This document shows, piece by piece, positions 1 to 7,777 of a DNA stretch of 35,377 nt. Source of the stretch: Halieaceae bacterium UBA4438 (lineage in GTDB: Bacteria; Pseudomonadota; Gammaproteobacteria; Pseudomonadales; Halieaceae). The notes beneath the pieces were generated by a model that saw only the letters and a program-made list of their open reading frames with translations, was not told the DNA's origin and made no database searches. The DNA is taken from positions 19,769 through 55,145 of the forward strand of contig DGPO01000109.1 of NCBI GenBank assembly GCA_002390485.1, in the 5' to 3' direction. Each line of letters begins with the position of its first letter. Position 1 is the stretch's first letter. The position numbers and the translations under genes are program-made.

Positions 1-242
1 GTTGCACTGACCATTGCCCCATGCTCGAAGCCCTCATCGACGAGGTCTTCGATAAATCCATCGAGCTTGCTTTGGTCTCGCCCAGTGAGCATTACGCGCG
101 CGCCTTCGCGAAGCAGTTGGCGCGTAATGAAGCTGCCAATCGAGCCCGCAGCACCGGTCAAGATAATGCACTTCTTATCGAGCCGACGCCCAGCGACTGA
201 CCGCGTTAGCAGGTCTTGGGGTATATCGCTCAAATCATTCAT
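1..242 (-). CDS. mcr: SDR-type dehydrogenase, probably N-terminus of malonyl-CoA reductase (partial)
   Basis: Only the first 80 residues lie in the window; the gene runs off the left edge. The protein opens with about 20 residues, then a Rossmann strand with the SDR nucleotide-binding motif TGAAGSIG (residues about 35-42) and a following GARVMLTGRD segment whose Arg suggests NADP(H). Its ATG overlaps the stop of the propionyl-CoA synthase gene as ATGA, so the two are co-transcribed and probably translationally coupled. The N-terminus resembles what I remember of the N-terminal SDR half of bifunctional malonyl-CoA reductase (malonyl-CoA to malonate semialdehyde to 3-hydroxypropionate), and 3-hydroxypropionate is the substrate of the adjacent gene. 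That identity is inference from 80 residues plus context. An ordinary single-domain SDR remains possible, and the gene's full length outside the window would decide. Confidence 0.6.
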   Translation of the reverse strand, partial: MNDLSDIPQDLLTRSVAGRRLDKKCIILTGAAGSIGSFITRQLLREGARVMLTGRDQSKLDGFIEDLVDEGFEHGAMVSA

Positions 243-3200
243 CGGAGTGCTCCTGCTGATCCGGTTTCTACTTTAGTAAGGGTCTCTCCGCGGTCTAATG
301 CGTCACGGATTGCCCAAGCGCGATAGAGTTCGTCGCGCGACTTTAGGTTTGTTCGCGGAAGTGCGTGCAGGGCAACGTAGTTCGCACCTGCGTGTCGGTT
401 CTCCCACATCGCCTGGTGAGCTTGTGGCACGTCTTCCATCGGAATAATCGTGGGTGGAAGAATGTTAATGTGGCCGGCAGCAATTCGCTCCTGCATCTCT
501 GCAAACTCACGAGAGGTGTTCAGGTGTGTTCCTCTGATTTCCGCAGTGGGCATTAGAATACGACGCTGTCGCATCCACACCTGTGGCGCGTAGAAGCTGA
601 AGCGAGCACCCTTTAAGTCTTCTGAATAGACGACCTTGCCAACGTTGGGCTTAACCAGTGAGGTGGCGAGTGCAAGTCCGTCGCGTCCGGCACGCTCAAA
701 TACCACGTCAGGAAGGCCGCGCTTGTCGAGCGTATTACGCAGAAGTGGCGCAATAGCTGATCCGATGGGCTTCAATGTGCGATCAGAGAAGGCGCGCACC
801 GACTCTTTGAATGCGGCGGACTCGGTAAACGGATTCGGCATTTTCTGAAACGGGCCGGGTGGGTCAAAATCGTCTCCGAGGCGTCGCTCGATTTCCTCGA
901 TGCTGACCGCACCTTTCATTTGGGTACCAAAGCCCAAAGACGACACGAATTCACGTTGCGAAACGGTGTCGACCAGAACCGCGACTTGTGCGCCTCTTTG
1001 GCACCCCACTTCGATGGCTTCAATGGCGACTGGGTCGACGATGCCATCTTCGGCACCCGGACCGTAAACCACCAACAGTGATTGCCCCGCGCGCAGCCCC
1101 GCCTTTGAGAACTGTACGGCCGGCGTTGTAGCGCCTGATTTACCCATAAAGGTGAAGCGATAGCCCGATGAGGCACCGTAAAATGTGAGCACACCGTTCT
1201 CGCCAAGTAACTGAAAAGAGCGCGGAAAGGCGGTTTCGCCTGCGTGCGACACGGAGTAGTCAATTTGCCCGCCCGCAAGCGCTTCGGCCTCAGCAACGAA
1301 TGCTTCACCCGCGGCTTCCCAAGCTTCCCACTGTGAGGGATCGTCGGGAACTGACGTGAAGATGTCAGACCAGCGGTCGTCCTTTCGGTTGATCGCATGA
1401 CCACCGACGGCCTCAACGCGTTCACCGCGGCTGTCACTGGACACCATGCCCAGTGCACGGCAGCTTGAAGACAAGGCGCTTCTGAGACAGTCGTAGCCGG
1501 TACCGGTCGACGCGCCTTCGACAAAGAGTCGCTTGCCGGGCTCGATGGCGAGTGTGTTGTACAGAGCGCGGTGAATGGTTCCCATCGTCAGGCCATAGGA
1601 GCCCGCTTCCTCGATACTAAGACCTGGTAATTTGGCGTGTAGTTGAGGTCCCTGAACAGTTAAAAACTGGGCGTGTGTCCCGTCGTTTTGCTCATAGCCT
1701 TGGATTCGAAAATCGGCGGCCATGGGGTCAAGACCCTGGTCTGGCGACATCAGCTCGCTTTGACCCGAGTACACGCTCACGATATCACCTACCGACAGCC
1801 GGCCTTCTCGTACCAAGTCTTGGCCTAACTGAGCGACAAGACCGACGCCCCCTGAGCCGGTGACTTGAACGTCGGCGTCTCTGGCGTCAAAGGGTGATAC
1901 TGGAATGCCGGTAATCGCCCAAATGTCATTAAAGTTCATCTCTGAAGCGAGAATATAGATCAGTGCCTCGTTGGGACGGGGCTGGGGTGTGGGGAATACC
2001 AGTTCTTTCTCGGCGACCTCAGGGTCTCCGTGAAGTGGTCTGCCATCGTGGTGAGACCGCATGACACCGTATCCCAGTTGATACTCAGGTATGGGCGTGA
2101 TGCCGGGGAAGAAACTCGCACCCATGGGAAGCAGTCTGCCCGCTTCGATGAGCGTTGCGCGCTCATCGGCGCTCGCGTCTGGCTGAACCTCTTTGGGTTT
2201 CGGCGGCAGCGGTGCGCTCCGCTTTTCAAGGAATGCAGATATGCCCGTGGGCCCGCATTCTGGGTCACAGACGCCTTGAGCAAAGAGCTCTGCTTCGAGT
2301 GTCAGTCCCGCCGATTGACCCTGTTGAGCGCCGGTGAGCATTGCTGTGATGATGAAATCAGCCGGCTTCTCTCGACCGCTGTTACGGATTTGATTCAGGG
2401 CTCGGGCAACGCCTTCATGTGTAACGATTGATGCGTCAATGTCCAGGGGCTGCTCGCGTTGTGCCTTTAGCTTTCGGCGACGCGCAGTCGACGACTTTAA
2501 TGCATCACCGCCTGCAAAATGGTCCCGCAACGCGGCCATTGCCGCCTCAACGGTTGAGAGTCCTTCTGTGGTCACGATGTCGTCCACGAGGCCGATCTGC
2601 AGTGCAGACTCAGCATCAATGGTGCGACCGTCTAGCATCATGCGCAGCGCCTCTGCCGCGCCATCAGCGCCGTGAGCTTCGAACAACTTTCGCGTCAGTC
2701 GCTGAGTGCCACCATAGCCGGGCAATAAATTAAGATTAATCTCAGGCTGTCCAAACTCAGCATGTTTAGCCGCAATCACATGCGAACACGCCAGCACCAG
2801 CTCGTTACCACCACCTAAAGCTGGACCGTTAACGGCCGCAATGATCGGGATGTCGAGGTTTTCGAGGGTGGCAAAGGCAGTTTGCGCTGCGTTAGGCAGT
2901 GTTTGGGCTGACTCTAAATCGCCTTTCTCACCGATTTTTAGCAGTTCTTTCACGTCAGCACCGGCGACAAACGTGTTTCGAGCACCGGTAACCACCATTG
3001 CTGAAAGGTCTTCTTGGTGTGCGAGCTGAGACAGTGCGGTGTGCAGCTCATCGAGCGTTCGTTCGCTCAATGCATTGACGGGTGGACTGTTAATCACCAC
3101 AAGAGCCACCAGGTGGCCGGGCGCGACTTCGTGCGTTTCCACGCGCAAATAGCGCCAGGTCTGCACAACGCGCCGTGCTTGCGTGAGGCTTCCAAAGTCC

Positions 3201-5650
3201 TTCCACTGAGCAACAGCTGTTCTAATTTCTTCAACTGACTCCGGGTTCTTCAGTGTGGAAATATCACCCAACGGTTGATCCAGTAGTATCGATCTGAGGG
3301 TTCGCCGCATGTATTTTCCGGAGCGTGTCTCTGGGAACGCCGACACGACTAAAAAGTCGGAAGGGACTGCGGTGGCCCCTTTTTCTGATCTCACTAAAGA
3401 CTGGAGTCGCGCGAGGTCATCGTCTGATAGTTTTCGACCCGCGGCGGCCACAAGAAATGCGACGGGTGTTTCACCTTTTTCGTCATGAGGTGCACCAACC
3501 ACGACCACGTTGCCGACGGGGGAGTCTTCTCGCAATGTTTTATCGCGCAGAATCGCCCCTTCGATTTCCTCGGTTCCAATGCGGTGCCCGGAGACGTTGA
3601 TCACGTCATCAGACCGTCCGTGGAGCGTGTATGCACCGTCTTCGTGTTGGCGCGCATAATCGCCTTGTGTGTAAGCGAGTTCGCCGTCCCAGCGACTGAA
3701 GTACACCGCGTTAAATCGAGCAATGTCGCCACACCAGTCACGCTCAAACAGATTGTCGGCATCGCCCCATAGCGTCCGTGCGAGGTATGGGTAAGGCTGC
3801 GTAATCACCAGCTCACCTTTTTCACCGGACTCTGCGGTTCGCCAAGCGGTCACTGTGCCGTCGGTAGCCGTGGTCTCCGCAATTCTTACTTCGGCTTGAA
3901 TCCAGGGTAGCGACCATGTCTTTGCGTCGGACGCCAAGGGCTTGTAGCCCCCCCAAGGACAGCTGAAGACAATCCCACCGTGCTCGGTTGCCCAGTAGGA
4001 GTTAATGTAATGTTTGCAAATGTTGTCCATTGCAAATTGCTGTACTGCGGGTGATACCGGCTCGGCGCAAAAGGTGCCTGCCCGCAGTGAGGACATATCA
4101 AAATCTGCCATTTCGCGTGCGCTTGCGGGGTCAGTCATCACGGCCTTGAGGAACGTGGATCCGGCCTTGAACAGAGTGACCTTGTAGCGCTCAATAATGG
4201 ATGAAAAACGACCGGCGTGCGGGAACAATGGTGAGCCCTCGGCAATGACCGTGGTCATGCCTTGCACAAGGGGCGCGGCAATCAGATAGCTTTGACCCGT
4301 AATCCAGCCCGGATCGCCAATCACGTACAAGGTGTCATCGTGCGTTGCATTGAATACGGTCCGCATGGTGTGACTCACGCCGCTCAACCAGCTGCCGTGC
4401 GTGTGAACAACGCCTTTGGGTTTTCCCGTAGATCCTGAGGTGTAGATGATGAATAGCGGAAAGTTTGCGTCCACGCTAACGGCGGGTAGCACGCCATTGA
4501 GCTTCGACCATAGTGCACTCGGCGCATCGTCGGCGAGCTGCTCAAAGGTATCGAGTCCCAAGTCCTTTGCAATTTGATCTTTAGCCTTAGCCACTAAGTC
4601 GTCGGAAAGCTTGTCGCGCGCGTGCTCAACGATCTCTTGACCGGTGTATTGCACAACAATGACGTGTTCCACATCATGTTTCGCATCTGCGAGCTGACGT
4701 GCGACGGCTGTTCTTAACTCAGCGGCCAGCTCTGCGGCGACCGTGTTCTGCTGCGCCAGTGACGCGCCAAGCTCGCGCATGACGTCGGACCGCTCAAGCG
4801 TAATCTCGCCCTCCAGCGAGGCATACACGTCGTCGTACAGCACGTCCGCAAGACTGCCCAGGTTGTAATCGTCTAACACCGTCTTAAGTGTCGTGAGGGC
4901 GGTCTCGCGGGGAATGTAATTGTCGAGTGCAGGGTCGGTGTAGGTCCCTTTGTAGGCAACCCCCTCTGCATTTCGATAGCCGCCGTCGGCTGTGATTACC
5001 AGCTTGGCACCGGCGTCATGAATTCGATCCGATAGCGTCTTCGCGGAAAACCCGCCAAATACAGGCGTGTAAACAATACCGAGGCGTTGCGCCGCGAGCA
5101 TGTAAAACACTTGCTCTGGAATATTGGGTAGATTAAAGGCGATTCGATCACCCGTTTGCAGGCCGAGATCTTGAAGTACGCGCATTCGAGCAATTATTTC
5201 CTCGAACAATACGCGATAACTAAAGTGTTGCTCCGTAACTGGGCCGCCACGGCCTTCGTTTTTTGAGGGGTCCCAGCGATCACCTTCGAAAATAATGGCG
5301 GTTTTGTCGGCACGACCGTGTAAAAGATGCCGGTCCACTAGATTAAAGCAGGCGTTCGTTTGACCGCCGACAAACCACCGATAGTAAGGCGCTGCGGTTT
5401 GATCAAGAACATCGCTCCAGGGGGTCCAAGCGTCTGCCTCCAGGTGAGTGTCTTGGCCTTGCACGGTCCAGCCTCGCCAAGGGCCACCATCAGCGCGTGC
5501 AAGCCACGCGCCACTGGATGGGTTTTGCCAATGGATTTCGCGCGCGGCAACGTCGGCGTGGAAGCTGTCCGCATCGTGATTGATACGACTTCGAAGCGCA
5601 TCCTCATCTGACTGGGATGCTAATACGCCCCAGGTACGGTCATCGCTCAT
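239..5650 (-). CDS. pcs: Trifunctional propionyl-CoA synthase
   Basis: This 1803-residue cytoplasmic fusion enzyme converts 3-hydroxypropionate, ATP, CoA and NADPH to propionyl-CoA through 3-hydroxypropionyl-CoA and acryloyl-CoA. Residues about 90-800 form an acyl-CoA synthetase with P-loop YTSGSTGKPKG (403-413) and the acyl-adenylate lysine in SGKYMRR (K779). Residues about 830-1100 form an enoyl-CoA hydratase (crotonase) with NGPALGGGNE and GQPE, giving catalytic glutamates E950 and E970 at the family's 20-residue spacing. Residues about 1200-1803 form a zinc-free medium-chain enoyl-CoA reductase with NADPH motif GASTGTG (1379-1385). Length and domain order match the Chloroflexus and Erythrobacter enzymes. 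The start is preceded by GGGAGA six bases upstream. The ATGA overlap with the next gene suggests a malonyl-CoA to propionyl-CoA module. An extra helical stretch sits in the synthetase domain (about residues 240-330). Confidence 0.95.
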   Translation of the reverse strand: MSDDRTWGVLASQSDEDALRSRINHDADSFHADVAAREIHWQNPSSGAWLARADGGPWRGWTVQGQDTHLEADAWTPWSDVLDQTAAPYYRWFVGGQTNACFNLVDRHLLHGRADKTAIIFEGDRWDPSKNEGRGGPVTEQHFSYRVLFEEIIARMRVLQDLGLQTGDRIAFNLPNIPEQVFYMLAAQRLGIVYTPVFGGFSAKTLSDRIHDAGAKLVITADGGYRNAEGVAYKGTYTDPALDNYIPRETALTTLKTVLDDYNLGSLADVLYDDVYASLEGEITLERSDVMRELGASLAQQNTVAAELAAELRTAVARQLADAKHDVEHVIVVQYTGQEIVEHARDKLSDDLVAKAKDQIAKDLGLDTFEQLADDAPSALWSKLNGVLPAVSVDANFPLFIIYTSGSTGKPKGVVHTHGSWLSGVSHTMRTVFNATHDDTLYVIGDPGWITGQSYLIAAPLVQGMTTVIAEGSPLFPHAGRFSSIIERYKVTLFKAGSTFLKAVMTDPASAREMADFDMSSLRAGTFCAEPVSPAVQQFAMDNICKHYINSYWATEHGGIVFSCPWGGYKPLASDAKTWSLPWIQAEVRIAETTATDGTVTAWRTAESGEKGELVITQPYPYLARTLWGDADNLFERDWCGDIARFNAVYFSRWDGELAYTQGDYARQHEDGAYTLHGRSDDVINVSGHRIGTEEIEGAILRDKTLREDSPVGNVVVVGAPHDEKGETPVAFLVAAAGRKLSDDDLARLQSLVRSEKGATAVPSDFLVVSAFPETRSGKYMRRTLRSILLDQPLGDISTLKNPESVEEIRTAVAQWKDFGSLTQARRVVQTWRYLRVETHEVAPGHLVALVVINSPPVNALSERTLDELHTALSQLAHQEDLSAMVVTGARNTFVAGADVKELLKIGEKGDLESAQTLPNAAQTAFATLENLDIPIIAAVNGPALGGGNELVLACSHVIAAKHAEFGQPEINLNLLPGYGGTQRLTRKLFEAHGADGAAEALRMMLDGRTIDAESALQIGLVDDIVTTEGLSTVEAAMAALRDHFAGGDALKSSTARRRKLKAQREQPLDIDASIVTHEGVARALNQIRNSGREKPADFIITAMLTGAQQGQSAGLTLEAELFAQGVCDPECGPTGISAFLEKRSAPLPPKPKEVQPDASADERATLIEAGRLLPMGASFFPGITPIPEYQLGYGVMRSHHDGRPLHGDPEVAEKELVFPTPQPRPNEALIYILASEMNFNDIWAITGIPVSPFDARDADVQVTGSGGVGLVAQLGQDLVREGRLSVGDIVSVYSGQSELMSPDQGLDPMAADFRIQGYEQNDGTHAQFLTVQGPQLHAKLPGLSIEEAGSYGLTMGTIHRALYNTLAIEPGKRLFVEGASTGTGYDCLRSALSSSCRALGMVSSDSRGERVEAVGGHAINRKDDRWSDIFTSVPDDPSQWEAWEAAGEAFVAEAEALAGGQIDYSVSHAGETAFPRSFQLLGENGVLTFYGASSGYRFTFMGKSGATTPAVQFSKAGLRAGQSLLVVYGPGAEDGIVDPVAIEAIEVGCQRGAQVAVLVDTVSQREFVSSLGFGTQMKGAVSIEEIERRLGDDFDPPGPFQKMPNPFTESAAFKESVRAFSDRTLKPIGSAIAPLLRNTLDKRGLPDVVFERAGRDGLALATSLVKPNVGKVVYSEDLKGARFSFYAPQVWMRQRRILMPTAEIRGTHLNTSREFAEMQERIAAGHINILPPTIIPMEDVPQAHQAMWENRHAGANYVALHALPRTNLKSRDELYRAWAIRDALDRGETLTKVETGSAGALR

Positions 5651-5715
5651 GGTGTTCTCCCTCTCGAAAAATCATCTGCAGAGGGGAACGATCCGGTTTG
5701 CCGATCAACAATGCG

Positions 5716-5746
5716 CTTACAGCACTGCGCAGTTGCTGAACGTCAA
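5716..5746 (-). promoter_or_regulatory. Candidate sigma70 promoter for pcs
   Basis: On the minus strand TTGACG (5746-5741) is followed after 19 bases by TGTAAG (5721-5716), which is preceded by a TG one base away like an extended -10. Matches are five of six and four of six. The 19-base spacer is longer than ideal, so this is a weak call made by eye. It lies about 65 bases upstream of the pcs start, and the rest of the 211-base gap 5651-5861 holds only the palindromes described separately. Confidence 0.3.
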
Positions 5747-5799
5747 ACGCCGGAGCACCGGCCATTCCCACACCACTGGATTACGCTGAAGATACGTCA

Positions 5800-5829
5800 C
5801 CCAAATGGGGGTAGATCACCAAATTTGGT
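5800..5829. promoter_or_regulatory. Pair of palindromic sites upstream of pcs, possible operator
   Basis: ACCAAATTTGGT (5818-5829) is a perfect 12-base palindrome. CCCAAATGGG (5800-5809) is a shorter, related inverted repeat. Their centres are 19 bases apart, close to two helical turns, and both contain CCAAAT. They sit between the dehydratase stop and the pcs start, about 55-85 bases upstream of the suggested pcs -35, a position suiting an activator. No regulator family is recognised. Confidence 0.35.
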
Positions 5830-5861
5830 ATTTTGTCACAGGGGAAATGCTGGCTATTTTG

Positions 5862-6836
5862 CTAAGTCGCTACCAGTGCTTTTTTAAATAAACGCGGGTC
5901 TACATTGCCGCCCGATAAAACGATGACCAAATCCTCGCAGTCTGGAAGATGATCACTAAAAAGCGCTGCTGCGAGCGCCACGGCACCGCCAGGTTCTACA
6001 ACAATTTTAAGGGTGTCGAACGCGTGGAACATCGCCTGTAAGACCTCATCGTCACTCACGGCTAAGCCCGCACCGGCCAGGCTTTGCAGTATGGGGAACG
6101 TCAGTTCTCCCGGTGTGGGTGTGACGATGGCGTCGCAGATCGAGCCCTGTTCGGCCCTGTTGGCCACGCGATGGCCCAGTGCAAGCGAGCGTGCGGTATC
6201 GTCAAAGTGTTTAGGCTCAACCGTTTGTAGAATGACCTTAGGGAGTGTGGCCTCAAGCGCAGTCGCAATGCCGGCACTTAAGCCCCCACCACCGCAACAA
6301 CACAGCACCGCAGTGGTCGACAACCCCTGGGTGACAATTTGTTCCGCAAGCTCAAGACCTACCGTTCCTTGACCCGCAATCACGTTTGGGTCGTCGTACG
6401 GTTTGATCAAGGTTAAACCACGTTCGCTTGCAAGGCGTGCGCCAATCGCTTCTCGACTTTCTTCGCCCCGGCGATACTGGATGACCTCGGCGCCGTAGCG
6501 TCGCGTGTTGGCAACTTTATTATCTGGAGCGTCGTGCGGCATGATAATCGTTGCGCTGGTTTTGAAAATAGAGGCTGCGAGCGACACGCCTTGTGCATGG
6601 TTGCCGGATGAATAAGCGATCACTCCACGGGCTAAGGCCTCTTCACTCAGTGCGCTGATGGCACTGCAGGCTCCCCTAAATTTAAAACTCCCTGTGATCT
6701 GTAAAGGCTCTGCTTTTAGCCAAAGGCGTCGCCCTGCAATAGTATCCAGCCGCGGTGAATTCAAGAGGGGCGTTTTCACCACGAGGTGTTTAATTCGATG
6801 ATGTGCTTGCTCAATATCGCTAAAAGTTATTGTCAC
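5862..6836 (-). CDS. PLP-dependent threonine/serine dehydratase (serine racemase-like)
   Basis: This 324-residue fold-type II PLP enzyme would deaminate threonine to 2-oxobutyrate and/or serine to pyruvate in the cytoplasm. Visible features are the PLP lysine in GSFKFRGA (K52), the substrate loop SSGNHAQG, the glycine-rich phosphate cup CCGGGGLSAG (about 179-188) and the C-terminal SGGNVDP. It lacks the ACT regulatory domain of biosynthetic IlvA, and its length fits catabolic TdcB, serine racemase or threo-3-hydroxyaspartate ammonia-lyase. The segment EPKHFDD keeps Glu207 and Asp213 at the divalent-cation site of serine racemases, which argues for that branch. The next gene on the same strand is pcs, 211 bases on. 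Threonine-derived 2-oxobutyrate would also feed propionyl-CoA, but co-regulation is inference. Exact substrate is not decided by sequence. Confidence 0.85.
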   Translation of the reverse strand: MTITFSDIEQAHHRIKHLVVKTPLLNSPRLDTIAGRRLWLKAEPLQITGSFKFRGACSAISALSEEALARGVIAYSSGNHAQGVSLAASIFKTSATIIMPHDAPDNKVANTRRYGAEVIQYRRGEESREAIGARLASERGLTLIKPYDDPNVIAGQGTVGLELAEQIVTQGLSTTAVLCCCGGGGLSAGIATALEATLPKVILQTVEPKHFDDTARSLALGHRVANRAEQGSICDAIVTPTPGELTFPILQSLAGAGLAVSDDEVLQAMFHAFDTLKIVVEPGGAVALAAALFSDHLPDCEDLVIVLSGGNVDPRLFKKALVAT

Positions 6837-6851
6837 GACAGCGCCTAAAAG

Positions 6852-7325
6852 TTGATCCAGAAGCCATGGTATTCCGAACTAAGACTAATTACACAGTATG
6901 GGACGCGCGCAGTGTTGGATTTTGTACAACACGACGGGGGAAGGGACGAAGCGGGCTTTCGCGGTCGTTCCGATTGCGTTGTGCGCTCTATTTGTCTGGT
7001 CACTGGCGAGGCGTACGCGCACGTCCGACAGGATCTGGCGCACCTGCAGAAGACGATGACCGGCGGATTGTACCCGTCGATTTCCGATGGCGTTATGACG
7101 CCGGTGCACTACCTGTATCTGACGAGTAAAGGCTGGGCGCTGCAGCTTACGAAAAATGCGTACCTGCCCGACATACCGCGCGATGGTCGTTACATCGCCG
7201 TGATTCCTCGTCACATGATGGCGGTCAGAGACGGAACCGTTTGGGATGTTTGGGATTCTCGGTTTAGCCGACGTACAAAAAGCGGCTATCCACGGCTGCT
7301 TGGGTACTACGTTCCGCCGACTTAA
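6852..7325 (+). CDS. Unrecognised protein with possible papain-like Cys-His-Asp site
   Basis: I do not recognise this 157-residue protein. It has no signal peptide or membrane segment. Conserved-looking motifs are RSDCVVRSI (Cys42), PRHMMAVRDG (His121) and WDVWD (Asp132/Asp135). A Cys followed by a hydrophobic helix, then His on a strand ending in a turn, then Asp is the order of papain-fold peptidases and transglutaminases. That suggests, but does not prove, a small cysteine hydrolase. The start is uncertain: TTG at 6852 gives the longest frame, with only a weak purine stretch before it, and GTG near residue 21 is an alternative. It is divergent from the dehydratase gene by 15 bases, and its end overlaps the oppositely oriented YcgN-like gene by four bases. 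Confidence 0.65.
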   Translation: MIQKPWYSELRLITQYGTRAVLDFVQHDGGRDEAGFRGRSDCVVRSICLVTGEAYAHVRQDLAHLQKTMTGGLYPSISDGVMTPVHYLYLTSKGWALQLTKNAYLPDIPRDGRYIAVIPRHMMAVRDGTVWDVWDSRFSRRTKSGYPRLLGYYVPPT

Positions 7326-7774
7326 GCGTCAATCCAGCGAATAATGTAATTTTCCAAGTCAGCCTCATCGACGTCGACTTCAGATACGACGCGGCCTCTG
7401 ATGCTTTTGGTCTCCTTGTGGACTGAAGACTCCTTTCCTGAAATCAGCGGATGCCATTGCGGCAACGGTTTGTTATCTGCACGGAGACGGTAGGCGCAGG
7501 TGGTGGGTAACCACGCCATTTCACTGGGTAACATTTTAGCGACGTCCATGCAGTCGGGCACACGGGAAAAACGCTGATCATAGTCCTGACACCCACCCGA
7601 CTTGGTGTCGAGTAGTTTGCAGGCGACCCGCGTGTAAAAAACCGCGTTGGTGTCTTCGTCTTGCAGTTTGTGTAAACAACATTTCCCACAGCCATCGCAC
7701 AGCATTTCCCACTGCTCGCGACTGAGTTCATGCAAAGGCGTGTTGTTCCAGTAGTCAGCACTGTTGTTGCGCAC
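7322..7774 (-). CDS. ycgN: YcgN family (UPF0260) cysteine-cluster protein
   Basis: This 150-residue soluble protein belongs to the YcgN/UPF0260 family, a branch of the YkgJ-type CxxCxxCC proteins thought to chelate zinc or iron. The cluster CDGCGKCC is near residues 26-33. Further cysteines in ACKLLD, GGCQDYDQRF, PDCMD and TTCAYR, and the WHPLISG segment, are typical of the family, and the length matches. The start is GTG at 7774 with a strong AAGGAGC nine bases upstream inside the end of the preceding gene, from which it is separated by three bases, so the two form an operon. No precise biochemical role is established for the family. Confidence 0.88.
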   Translation of the reverse strand: MRNNSADYWNNTPLHELSREQWEMLCDGCGKCCLHKLQDEDTNAVFYTRVACKLLDTKSGGCQDYDQRFSRVPDCMDVAKMLPSEMAWLPTTCAYRLRADNKPLPQWHPLISGKESSVHKETKSIRGRVVSEVDVDEADLENYIIRWIDA

Positions 7775-7777
7775 GGC

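Noticed and set aside
916..1524. A 202-codon open frame on the minus strand inside pcs
   Set aside because: It lies in another frame of the reductase domain of pcs, has an Arg/Ser/Pro-rich composition typical of shadow frames and no recognisable motif.
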